From: an uncultured Acetatifactor sp.
GTDB taxonomy: Bacteria > Bacillota > Clostridia > Lachnospirales > Lachnospiraceae
Length of the DNA: 7,306 nt
Assembly (NCBI GenBank): GCA_910578995.1
Contig: CAJTSY010000062.1
Location: forward strand, 11,244 to 18,549
Reading direction: 5' to 3'
The position numbers were made by a program, and so were the translations under genes. Positions 1-6,484 of the stretch are shown here, one piece after another. The notes beneath the pieces were generated by a model that was not told the origin of the DNA, did not search any database, and worked only from the letters and a program-made list of their open reading frames with translations. The stretch's first letter is position 1, and every line of letters starts with the position of its first letter.

Positions 1-249
1 CCGGAAGCAGGAGAGGAGGCGGAGGATTCGCAGCCGGAGGAGCAGGAAGAACCGGAGCTGTCAGGAAAGCCGGAAGCAGGAGAGCAGCCGGAAGAAGAAT
101 CGGAACAGCCAGAAGGTTCGGAAGCAGAAGGGGAGCCTGAAGGTTCAGAGCAGTCAGAAGGCTCAGGCCAGCCTGAAGAACCGGCGCCTGAAGAACCGGA
201 ACAGCCGGGAGACCCAGGTCAGCCGGAACAGGATGCGGATTCCTCGGAC
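1..249 (+). repeat. Low-complexity Pro/Glu/Gly/Ser-rich stalk coding repeats
   Basis: Almost every codon encodes P, E, G, Q, S, A or D. A 15-base unit (CCGGAAGCAGGAGAG) occurs at 1 and again at 70, a spacing of 69 bases or 23 codons. A 14-base unit (GCCTGAAGAACCGG) occurs at 171 and 186, a spacing of 15 bases or 5 codons. Both spacings keep the frame, so slippage would lengthen or shorten the stalk without disrupting the protein. The likely role is an extended, acidic spacer that carries the folded domains away from the cell or connects them to an N-terminal part not seen here. Confidence 0.8.
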
Positions 250-3200
250 ATGATCTGCGGCAGCACGCCCCCGGGGGACGAAGCCGCAGGGGAGGATGGA
301 ACGCTGCCTGCGGAGGGACTTTCGGACAGGGCGGCGGAGAGTGCAGCCCTGGATACAGGGCAGACATTTTCAGTGACATATGAAACTGTATCCGATTATA
401 AGCATAGGATATATGCCAACGGACAGCCGTTGATTATAACTGCGTCTTCAAAGGATGCAAGGTATGCGGAGCTGTATGTGGATTTGAATAATAACGGTGT
501 GGGTGATCCGGAGGAGGAAATAACCGGGTTTAGAGGGAATGGCGAACTTACTGGCAACGGTATTTATTACGCGGAGGGATATGGATATTTTCTGGTAAAT
601 TCCACTATATATGGCGGCGGGGCAGATGGGGAGGCTCAATATGATACAAGCGTAAGGCTTACCGGAGGTTTCACTTCTTATGACGATATATATGACGGCA
701 ATTTTATAACCGTTTTGCAGATTTTCGGCGGAAATGCGAATGGGAATCTGACGGGCAGCTCCAATGTACATATATCCGGCGGAAATGCATGGCTGGTATA
801 TGGAGGCAGCGAAGGGGGAACTCTGACAGGCAGTGCCGAGGTAAATATATCCGGCGGAAATGTGGGATTTGTCACAGGCGGAGGAGAACGGGCGGAAACA
901 AACGGAAATACATCTGTGCATATAACCGGAGGGCGTGTGGAGAGAAAAATATACGGGGGAGGCATTTTCGGGCGGATTAACGGGGATACTTCCCTTCGGA
1001 TAGAGAATGCCATTGTTAATTCGGTTTTTGGAGGCAATGAGTATTCCGGTACCGTCACAGGCAATACCAAGCTTGTATTCGGGGAGGGCGCCCAGGTAAA
1101 CGGATGGGTCTATGGCGGCGGAGCCGGTTTTGATGATACATACCGGACGGAAGTCCTGGGCAGCGCCAATATCATCATTAACGGCGGAGAGTTCTGGAAG
1201 AATGTCTACGGAGGCGGAGCCTGGCGGGGAGCTTGGGTAGGGGGAAGCAATATTACGGTAAACGGAGGAACCGTGCACTATGAAATGTATGCGGGAGGAG
1301 AAGAAACCTCTTATGTGGCCGGAACCTCAAGGGTTACGGTAAACGGCGGGTATGTAGACAGAATATATGCATCCGGTGCAGGCTATAACGGCACGGAAGC
1401 TCTGGTGGAAAATGTGGATATCCGCATCCAGGGAGGTACTGTTGACAGCTTCTGGGCATTTAAGGAAAGACATGACAACGGCACAGGCAGTAATGTAGGG
1501 ATTTCCGGTTCCCTGTCCTTTGAGCTGTCAGGAGGAAGCATGGGAAACAGTGCCATGATATTCGGACAGATTAATGAGAACGGAAATTATGACGCAGGAA
1601 CAGGGTTGGGGAAGCTGCAGGATGTGAATATCTCGCTGAAAAACGGAAAGTGGCCGGAGCTTGCGCTTGCTGCTCCCATATCGGGGAATCTGTCTGTTAC
1701 TTTGGAAGAGGCGGATGTAACCAATCTGAGAATAAAAGGGAATGTGCTTGGAAATGCAAAGGGCGCAGTTCTTTCCTATATTAATTGCGGAGAAGAGGGC
1801 AGTTGGAAGAGCAATCCCGGTCTGAAGGGTTCCTATATAGAGAAAAATCAATTTAAAACTATCTTGATTCAGGACAGTTATGTAAATTTTGACGACGATT
1901 CCTATTCCAATGACGATACCGGACTGAGAACCTGCACGGAGAAACTGATTGTGGACGGCGGCGCGCTGCGGGTGATCGGGCAGATTCAATCCAACATGCC
2001 GCCGACGGAATTTCGCAATAATCCACTGATTTTGCGCACCAGTCCGTCTTCCGCCCTGCACTTTGAGGAAATACCGGAAGGAAGCGCCGGATTTCAGTGG
2101 CTGAATGGGGAGGGAACGGGTGTTCCGAATCCCATGCCTGCGGCTGCATTTGCCCTTACGCCCCATGGGACGCCGGACAATTGCTTTGTATCCGGACATC
2201 CCGATTATGTGATTAAGACGGAAAACGTACAGGCGGGAGCTCCAGGAGGAGGCATTTTCTGGAAGGGACTGGGCTGGTATGTAGGGGAGCCGGAAGCGCT
2301 GTGCACCTGCAGTATATACGAATCGCCTCTGCGGGAGACCATGTTTCTCCTGCGGGGGGAAGAGGATCAGCCGGCCGTTATTCTGGCAACCTATCTCACA
2401 GGAGATACCGGTCCCTCGCAAAAATGCAGAGTAACTTCACATAGGGGAAAATCGCCCGATTTTTCCTACAGAGTGCTGCAGGAGGGAACCACAGCTTCCG
2501 ATGCGGTCATTGAGGGAAACCGTCTCACAACTGCCGGGCCGGGAAATGTCCATGTACATATCACCGGATCCCTGAACGGAAAATCTGTGGAGTATGATAG
2601 ATATGTTCGGTTTTTGGGGGTTCCGGAGAAGGATGCCTGCAGTATTACCAGGGGAATGGAGGAAGATTTGTCTGTCCCGTTTGAAGGGCTTATGTTTGAG
2701 GGAACGGTTTCCCGGGCGCATTTGTGGGACAATTCCTCGCATCAGTATGTGGACAGCGATTGCTATTCTGTAACAGAGGAAGGGAACCGTCTGACTTTTC
2801 AGGTGAAAAAAGCATATCTGGAATCCCTGGAAATAGGAGGACACGAGTTTTCCTTCCGGGTACCCTTTCAGAATGAGGAAGGAGGTTACAGCTCTTATGA
2901 CTATTTCTTTACCATCGAGATCGTGTCTGTGATCGAGGTGAATGATCCGGTAATAGGGCTTTCGGAAGAAGTTTTTCATTACGACGGGCATCCAAAGACG
3001 CCTTCTGTGACAGTGAAGTATGGGGGTGCGGTTATTCCGGAAGAGGAATACAGCGTAACATACGAAGCGAATACATCGGAAGGTACGGCACGGGTGATTA
3101 TTACGGATAATCCTGGGGGGAGATATGCGGTAAACGGCAGCCGGACTTTTGAGATTGTGAATGAGTATGAGGCGGCGAAAGGGACGGATTATCTTGCGCA

Positions 3201-4845
3201 GCTGAATGGGGACGGCTGGGTAAGGGAAGATTTCGTGATCCAGGCAGAAGAGGGGTATCTGCTTTCCCTGGGAAACACCCTGGCGGATGAATGGGTTCCG
3301 TCCCTTAGCCGTACAGAGGAAACCGGAGAGGGAACTGTGGTCTTTTATGTGAAAAATACGCAGACAGGGCTGATTTCCCGGGCCGTTACCGAATCCTACA
3401 AACTGGACCGGACTCAGCCGGAGGAGTGGGATATTACTTTTGACGGCATCTCCGTGAAGAGACTTCCGGAGGAAGCGGTGTCCTGGCAGTTGTTCGGCGG
3501 GGATATACAGGTTGGGATCCGTGTGAAGGACAGTTTAAGCGGAATCCGCAGCATTTCCTGGCATCAGTCGGAAAGGGCGCTGTCCCGGGAGGAACTGGAA
3601 GCTTTTACCCAGTGGAAGCAGGAGCAGTGGACGGAGGAAGGCAGTTTCAGCGTCAGCGCCCGGGACGGGGAGAAATGCATTCTCTATGTAAAAGCGCAGG
3701 ACATGGCCGGAAACATCCTGTACTTTGCCTCGGAGGGCGGAGAATTTGACATGAAGGCGCCCGTTGTCGGGGGGGTGACTGACGGCAGCACATATTACGT
3801 GACCCAGACAGTGACTGTGACGGAGGAGCACCCGGGGAGAATCACCCTGAACGGAAAGGAGGTTTCCGGGGACATTGTGCTTCCGGGAAACCGAGATGAG
3901 ATATACCGCATTCACGCAGTGGACCAGGTGGGAAATGAAGCCCTGGTCACCATTACCATGAAGCCCGTCAGCGCTCTGGCGGAAACCATCAGCGGGATTG
4001 GCCCCGATACGGTGAAATTATCGGATCAGGAGATCCTGGAAAAGGTAGAGGATGTATTTGAAATCCTGCTTCAGGGACAGGGGGGAGACTGTACGGAGGA
4101 GGAGAAGCAGCGGATTGAGGCGGAGCTTGTACGGGTACGGGAGACTCTGGCATGCATTGAGAGAGTGCAGACGGCAGCGGAAACCATTGCCGCACTGCCT
4201 GACGCAGAAGGTGTCCGTCCGGATGACAGGGCCGCTGTGGAAGCTGCAGACCAGGCCAGGCAGGCATGGGAGGGCCTGACGGAACATGAGAAGACACTGG
4301 TTGACCCGGACAGGCTGAATCGGCTCCTGGAAGCACTGACGGATTATCGGATCCTGGAGGGCGACGGAAGCCAGTGGAAAAAGGGGACAGACGGCAGCAT
4401 TGTCTTCAGGGTAAATGGTCTGGTCAGTAAATTTACAGGAATTCTGATCGATGACAGGGAAGTTGATTCCGGGCAGTATGAGGTAAGAGAGGGCAGTACG
4501 GTTATTGTCCTTGGCAGGAATGCCCTGGACGGCCTTTCCGCAGGCTCCCACAGCATTGCGGTTCTCTATCAGGACGGCAGGGTGGACGGGGTGTTTGAAG
4601 TATTGGAGGAGAAGCCCGGGGAAACCGAGAAACCCGGAGAAGATAAGCCGGAGGATGAGAATGGATCCGGAGGGAATCAGGACAGGGAAAAGGATGATGA
4701 GGAAAACGGCGACAATAGTGAAAAACGCACATCACCTTCCACAAAGGATGAACACCATCTGATGCAGTGGATGCTGCTCTGCATCCTGTCAGGTATGGGA
4801 TTGGCAGGCGTTGGGGCAGGCTTTCTCAAAAAGAAAAGGAAATAA
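1..4845 (+). CDS. Large multi-domain cell-surface protein, 5' end outside window (beta-solenoid, Ig-like modules, C-terminal anchor)
   Basis: The frame is open from base 1 to the TAA at 4843-4845, giving at least 1614 residues. The first ATG (250) has no ribosome binding site and lies inside continuous coding sequence, so the true start and signal peptide are upstream. Approximate residue order: acidic Pro/Glu/Gly/Ser stalk 1-115; beta domain with an EF-hand-like loop 120-200; about ten glycine-rich beta-solenoid coils 203-485, degenerating to about 770; BIg2-like segment 770-880; X2-like segment 880-980; an Ig-like module starting NDPVIGLSEE about 980-1053; further Ig-like modules to about 1325, including LDRTQP and TDGSTYYVTQ motifs; helical spacer 1326-1453; second X2-like module about 1454-1536; acidic linker; membrane anchor. 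The later module order is familiar to me from Clostridia surface proteins (recall, not a search). The likely role is an extracellular adhesin or scaffold anchored at the wall or membrane. No catalytic domain is visible and the ligand is unknown. Confidence 0.9.
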   Translation, partial: PEAGEEAEDSQPEEQEEPELSGKPEAGEQPEEESEQPEGSEAEGEPEGSEQSEGSGQPEEPAPEEPEQPGDPGQPEQDADSSDMICGSTPPGDEAAGEDGTLPAEGLSDRAAESAALDTGQTFSVTYETVSDYKHRIYANGQPLIITASSKDARYAELYVDLNNNGVGDPEEEITGFRGNGELTGNGIYYAEGYGYFLVNSTIYGGGADGEAQYDTSVRLTGGFTSYDDIYDGNFITVLQIFGGNANGNLTGSSNVHISGGNAWLVYGGSEGGTLTGSAEVNISGGNVGFVTGGGERAETNGNTSVHITGGRVERKIYGGGIFGRINGDTSLRIENAIVNSVFGGNEYSGTVTGNTKLVFGEGAQVNGWVYGGGAGFDDTYRTEVLGSANIIINGGEFWKNVYGGGAWRGAWVGGSNITVNGGTVHYEMYAGGEETSYVAGTSRVTVNGGYVDRIYASGAGYNGTEALVENVDIRIQGGTVDSFWAFKERHDNGTGSNVGISGSLSFELSGGSMGNSAMIFGQINENGNYDAGTGLGKLQDVNISLKNGKWPELALAAPISGNLSVTLEEADVTNLRIKGNVLGNAKGAVLSYINCGEEGSWKSNPGLKGSYIEKNQFKTILIQDSYVNFDDDSYSNDDTGLRTCTEKLIVDGGALRVIGQIQSNMPPTEFRNNPLILRTSPSSALHFEEIPEGSAGFQWLNGEGTGVPNPMPAAAFALTPHGTPDNCFVSGHPDYVIKTENVQAGAPGGGIFWKGLGWYVGEPEALCTCSIYESPLRETMFLLRGEEDQPAVILATYLTGDTGPSQKCRVTSHRGKSPDFSYRVLQEGTTASDAVIEGNRLTTAGPGNVHVHITGSLNGKSVEYDRYVRFLGVPEKDACSITRGMEEDLSVPFEGLMFEGTVSRAHLWDNSSHQYVDSDCYSVTEEGNRLTFQVKKAYLESLEIGGHEFSFRVPFQNEEGGYSSYDYFFTIEIVSVIEVNDPVIGLSEEVFHYDGHPKTPSVTVKYGGAVIPEEEYSVTYEANTSEGTARVIITDNPGGRYAVNGSRTFEIVNEYEAAKGTDYLAQLNGDGWVREDFVIQAEEGYLLSLGNTLADEWVPSLSRTEETGEGTVVFYVKNTQTGLISRAVTESYKLDRTQPEEWDITFDGISVKRLPEEAVSWQLFGGDIQVGIRVKDSLSGIRSISWHQSERALSREELEAFTQWKQEQWTEEGSFSVSARDGEKCILYVKAQDMAGNILYFASEGGEFDMKAPVVGGVTDGSTYYVTQTVTVTEEHPGRITLNGKEVSGDIVLPGNRDEIYRIHAVDQVGNEALVTITMKPVSALAETISGIGPDTVKLSDQEILEKVEDVFEILLQGQGGDCTEEEKQRIEAELVRVRETLACIERVQTAAETIAALPDAEGVRPDDRAAVEAADQARQAWEGLTEHEKTLVDPDRLNRLLEALTDYRILEGDGSQWKKGTDGSIVFRVNGLVSKFTGILIDDREVDSGQYEVREGSTVIVLGRNALDGLSAGSHSIAVLYQDGRVDGVFEVLEEKPGETEKPGEDKPEDENGSGGNQDREKDDEENGDNSEKRTSPSTKDEHHLMQWMLLCILSGMGLAGVGAGFLKKKRK
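481..516 (+). other. EF-hand-like calcium-binding loop in the surface protein
   Basis: The codons give D-L-N-N-N-G-V-G-D-P-E-E. Oxygen ligands fall at loop positions 1, 3, 5, 9 and 12 with Gly at 6, matching the spacing of EF-hand or dockerin-type calcium loops. Position 8 is Gly, where a hydrophobic residue is usual, so this may be a relaxed Dx[DN]xDG-type loop. It sits just before the solenoid and could stabilise that junction in calcium-containing surroundings. Calcium binding is inferred only from residue spacing. Confidence 0.45.
607..1455 (+). repeat. Array of about ten glycine-rich beta-solenoid coils
   Basis: The protein repeats a pattern close to [IVM][YF]-G-G, then x-G-x-[LVI]-x-G-[SNT], then V-x-I-x-G-G-x-V. 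Coils begin near 607, 721, 796, 871, 949, 1024, 1108, 1204, 1285 and 1363. Coil lengths are 38, 25, 25, 26, 25, 28, 32, 27 and 26 residues, then the array fades. Alternating hydrophobic residues with glycine turns are what a right-handed beta-helix or solenoid shows; this fold is inferred from the pattern. The coils starting at 721 and 796 share an identical 17-base stretch at 771-787 and 846-862, exactly 75 bases apart, pointing to a fairly recent duplication of one coil. Confidence 0.75.
4732..4842 (+). other. C-terminal cell-wall sorting-type signal with non-canonical motif SPSTKD
   Basis: The last 37 residues have the three parts of a sortase signal: a short motif (S-P-S-T-K-D, 4732-4749), a hydrophobic stretch (about 4771-4827, beginning WMLLCILSGM), and a positive tail (KKKRK, just before the stop). 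An acidic, hydrophilic linker precedes it. Related Clostridia signals, as I recall them, read [LSN]-P-x-T-G-[DE], with sortase cutting after Thr. Here the residue after Thr is Lys (AAG at 4744). The topology is clear. Whether a sortase still cleaves it is not, and the protein may instead stay membrane-anchored by its tail. Confidence 0.7.
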
Positions 4846-4930
4846 CAGAAATTACTATCTTTTCCGTGCTTTTTGTGCTTATGTGGAGTAAAATAGGGGT
4901 AATCATATCAGCATACAGGAGGGAAGCGGG

Positions 4931-5518
4931 ATGAAGATAGGAGAAGTACAGGCGGTTTACAGAGAGCAGGTAAGGGCATATCAGAAGGAGAGAGCATCCG
5001 TGTCAAAGCAGCTGCAGGCTCTCCGCCGCCGGATGGAAGCGTATCCGGACGGGAAGGAACAGTACGAATCGGAGGCAGCTACTCTGGAGCTGACACTGGA
5101 TGCCCTGAAGGAGAAGCAGGAGGACTACCAGGATTACTTAAGCGATCTGGCGGAGCAGTACTGCGCCTATTGGAATAATGCGGCAGCGGAACAGCAGGCG
5201 GATGCGGCGGAGGATTACGCGGTAGATATGGCGAAGATTATGGAGGTGGCCCGCCGCATTATGCGGGGCGCCATCGTACCTGCTGCCGACGAGAAAAAGC
5301 TTATGGAATACAGCGAAGAAATGTACCAGACGGCGAAAAGCATCGGAGCCATGGTACAGCGGCAGAAGAAGGAGAAATACGATTCTCTATGGGAGGACGA
5401 GGAGGAGAAAGCATATGAGGATCCCGGGGAAACAGCGGAAAACGGGGAAGTGATGTCCGAGGGGCCCGGGGTGGTGGAAGCGGCAGAGACCGTGGCTTCG
5501 GTGACGGCGGAAATGTGA
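4931..5518 (+). CDS. Conserved-looking helical, charged protein of unknown function (195 aa)
   Basis: A strong ribosome binding site, AGGAGGGA at 4917-4924, lies six bases before the ATG, so the start is well supported. The gene starts 85 bases after the surface-protein stop, with no convincing terminator between them, so read-through is possible. The protein has no signal peptide and no membrane segment, suggesting a cytoplasmic location. Residues 1-85 are rich in Glu, Lys, Gln and Arg with heptad-like leucines, consistent with a coiled coil. Residues 85-155 are Ala/Glu/Met-rich helices containing ARRIM, PAADEKKLMEY and MYQTAKSIG. After the segment YDSLWEDEEEK the tail from about 160 is acidic and probably disordered. 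I recall similar roughly 190-residue proteins in Lachnospiraceae, none with a function known to me. No enzymatic motif is visible. LXG-type or chaperone-like roles would be guesses. Confidence 0.8.
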   Translation: MKIGEVQAVYREQVRAYQKERASVSKQLQALRRRMEAYPDGKEQYESEAATLELTLDALKEKQEDYQDYLSDLAEQYCAYWNNAAAEQQADAAEDYAVDMAKIMEVARRIMRGAIVPAADEKKLMEYSEEMYQTAKSIGAMVQRQKKEKYDSLWEDEEEKAYEDPGETAENGEVMSEGPGVVEAAETVASVTAEM

Positions 5519-5610
5519 CGGGCAGGGGAAGACAGCGTTTTGATTTGGCATTTGTTCTAAACATTTGCCGGTCAGGGAGAGAACAGGAAGGGCAGCTTCA
5601 GTCCCGGGGG

Positions 5611-5709
5611 ATGCCGGAAAAGATAGCCTTTGACGGCCTTACCATCGACACGGACAACCGCCTGGTTATCTGCGCCAACGGAACCTATGAACTGCCCCCG
5701 AAGGAGTTC
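5611..5709 (+). pseudogene. Response regulator (OmpR/PhoB type) fragment: start of the DNA-binding domain
   Basis: In frame 1 the codons read IAFDGLTIDTDNRLV, then NGTYELPPKEF. This matches the opening strands of the OmpR/PhoB winged-helix domain, where FDGLxLD...NRxV...V-x-L-[TP]-PKEFELL is standard. The receiver domain with its phospho-aspartate is absent upstream; the preceding codons, back to a GTG at 5515, look like linker or unrelated sequence. Homology stops at KEF, just before the recognition helix, and the frame then runs to a stop at 5779-5781 without family resemblance. The piece cannot be a working regulator. In peptide-antibiotic resistance loci such a regulator commonly precedes a sensor kinase and an ABC transporter, which fits what follows. 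Confidence 0.65.
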
Positions 5710-5714
5710 GGGGT

Positions 5715-5804
5715 GACGGACTGGAGGTTTCCCAGGCCCGCACCTGCGAGGACAGCCTGGAAGAACATTTCAGAAGGATAACGGAAGGTGAGGGAATTGC
5801 TTAG
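5715..5804 (+). pseudogene. C-terminal fragment of an ABC transporter ATPase (BcrA/lantibiotic-immunity type)
   Basis: Frame 3 reads LEVSQARTCEDSLEEHFRRI, then TEGEGIA, and ends at the TAG at 5802-5804. The pattern SLE[DE][YHI]F-x-x-[IL]T-x-G-x-G is the usual C-terminal end of bacitracin/lantibiotic-type ATPase subunits. Walker A, the signature motif and Walker B are all missing, so only about 30 codons remain. The fragment lies directly against the regulator fragment but in another frame, so a deletion joined the two. Its end overlaps the permease start by 17 bases (5788-5804), the tight coupling expected for ATPase-permease gene pairs. This context raises confidence in an otherwise very short match. 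Confidence 0.55.
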
Positions 5805-6237
5805 ACTGCTGCGATGTGAATGGATAAAACTGAAACGCTCCAGGTTTCTGCTGATTGGAATCCTGGGTACGCTGAAGAATATCTATGTGATTCCTGTGAC
5901 GGAACTGACGCCTTTAAGCGCCCTGTTCTTTCTCATCAGGATACTTTTCGGAGGCGCTTTCCTGTGCGTTACGCAGCTTCCCTTTATCGGCCTTACCATA
6001 AGGACGAAAGGATTTATGGTGCCCATGATTACCGTCGCCGCCGTGATCCTGGTCAATGTCGTCCTGTCAGGGACAGGAGTGGCGGGGTTTTATCCCTGGG
6101 CCGCATCCTACCTTCTGGTAACGGGACACATGTCCGGCCAGAGCTGCCCGGCGGGGGTCTCAGTGGGGATTATCGCGGGGATGGGATTGTTGGGGCTGGC
6201 GGCAAGTCTGGGCAGGGTGCGGAAGGAAGAGGGGTGA
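5788..6237 (+). pseudogene. Shortened ABC-2 permease (BcrB/MutE-like), frame intact, internal deletion likely
   Basis: The start is GTG, with AGAAGGA at 5772-5778 nine bases upstream, overlapping the ATPase end. The product is 149 residues, where this family usually has about 230-250. Residues 1-28 (RCEWIKLKRSRFLLIGILG) are a typical N-terminal CEWxKLKRSR entry and first membrane segment. The next residues, TLKNIYVIPV, resemble the G-T-L-K-N-I-L-x-x-P-V-[ST] motif normally found some 40-90 residues further in, so the loop between is missing. A second loss near residues 38-43 is possible. Hydrophobic segments follow at about 43-70, 76-98, 100-112 and 122-141, ending RVRKEEG. It would be a membrane protein of three to five segments. 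With the ATPase gone, export activity is unlikely. I call it a pseudogene, but translation is possible because no stop interrupts it. Confidence 0.6.
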
Positions 6238-6241
6238 GCTG

Positions 6242-6400
6242 TTTATCTCCATAATGACCTTTGCAATGGGCGATGTAGAGCCGCCCGTTTTCCATATGGT
6301 AGACGAGGCGGTCTTGTATCGTTGATGGGGTGCCTTTCCTGGCTTTCAGGTCCTGGACGGATTTCTTTACGTAAGCCATGTTTGCAAGTTCCCATTGCGT
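6242..6400 (-). pseudogene. Txe/YoeB-type toxin remnant with the middle deleted
   Basis: Read on the minus strand, the C-terminal part gives QDRLVYHMENGRLYIAHC, then KGHYGDK. This fits the end of Txe/YoeB mRNA interferases (HRLVY...IxxCxxHY). The Arg of RLVY matches E. coli YoeB Arg65, and the final His-Tyr matches His83-Tyr84. Upstream, TQWELANMAYVKKSVQDLKA may be the N-terminus. It then jumps to the C-terminal part, so the central helix region and the catalytic Glu46 equivalent are missing. There is no stop after GHYGDK; the frame runs antisense into the permease end and stops at 6170-6172. An in-frame TAA lies upstream (6401-6403). No RelB/YefM-like antitoxin is recognisable. It cannot be an active toxin. 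The N-terminal assignment is weaker than the C-terminal one. Confidence 0.55.
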
Positions 6401-6484
6401 TTACGGCATGAATCCGGCATACTGAATGTATACGGCAGGTTTGCTGTGGCATATGGAAGATAGTCCGTGGGGAAAGGGGGATGC

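Noticed and set aside
250..258. ATG at 250 as the start of the surface protein
   Set aside because: There is no ribosome binding site before it, and the same frame is open with strongly biased P/E/G/S codons back to base 1, so it is an internal Met.
448..1278. Long minus-strand open frame (276 codons) opposite the solenoid
   Set aside because: It mirrors the repetitive codons of the plus-strand coils, has no family resemblance and no plausible ribosome binding site; it is a shadow.
1528..2421. Long minus-strand open frame (297 codons) in the surface protein gene
   Set aside because: The translation is Arg/Pro/Cys-rich without domain features, while the plus-strand frame continues as a coherent domain series.
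4846..4930. Terminator or promoter between the surface protein and the 195-residue protein
   Set aside because: A six-base GAAAAG/CTTTTC pairing with a loop of about 20 bases and a TAAAAT box are present, but the hairpin is weak and AT-rich and no -35 at proper spacing is visible.
5820..6254. Second plus-strand frame over the permease (144 codons)
   Set aside because: The product is Arg/Gly/Asp-rich without membrane segments; the overlapping frame gives a recognisable permease.
6402..6440. Imperfect inverted/direct repeats (CGGCAT copies, GCATAC with GTATAC) upstream of the AAA-like gene
   Set aside because: The arms match over only about four to six bases and have mismatches; this is too weak to call an operator or attachment site.
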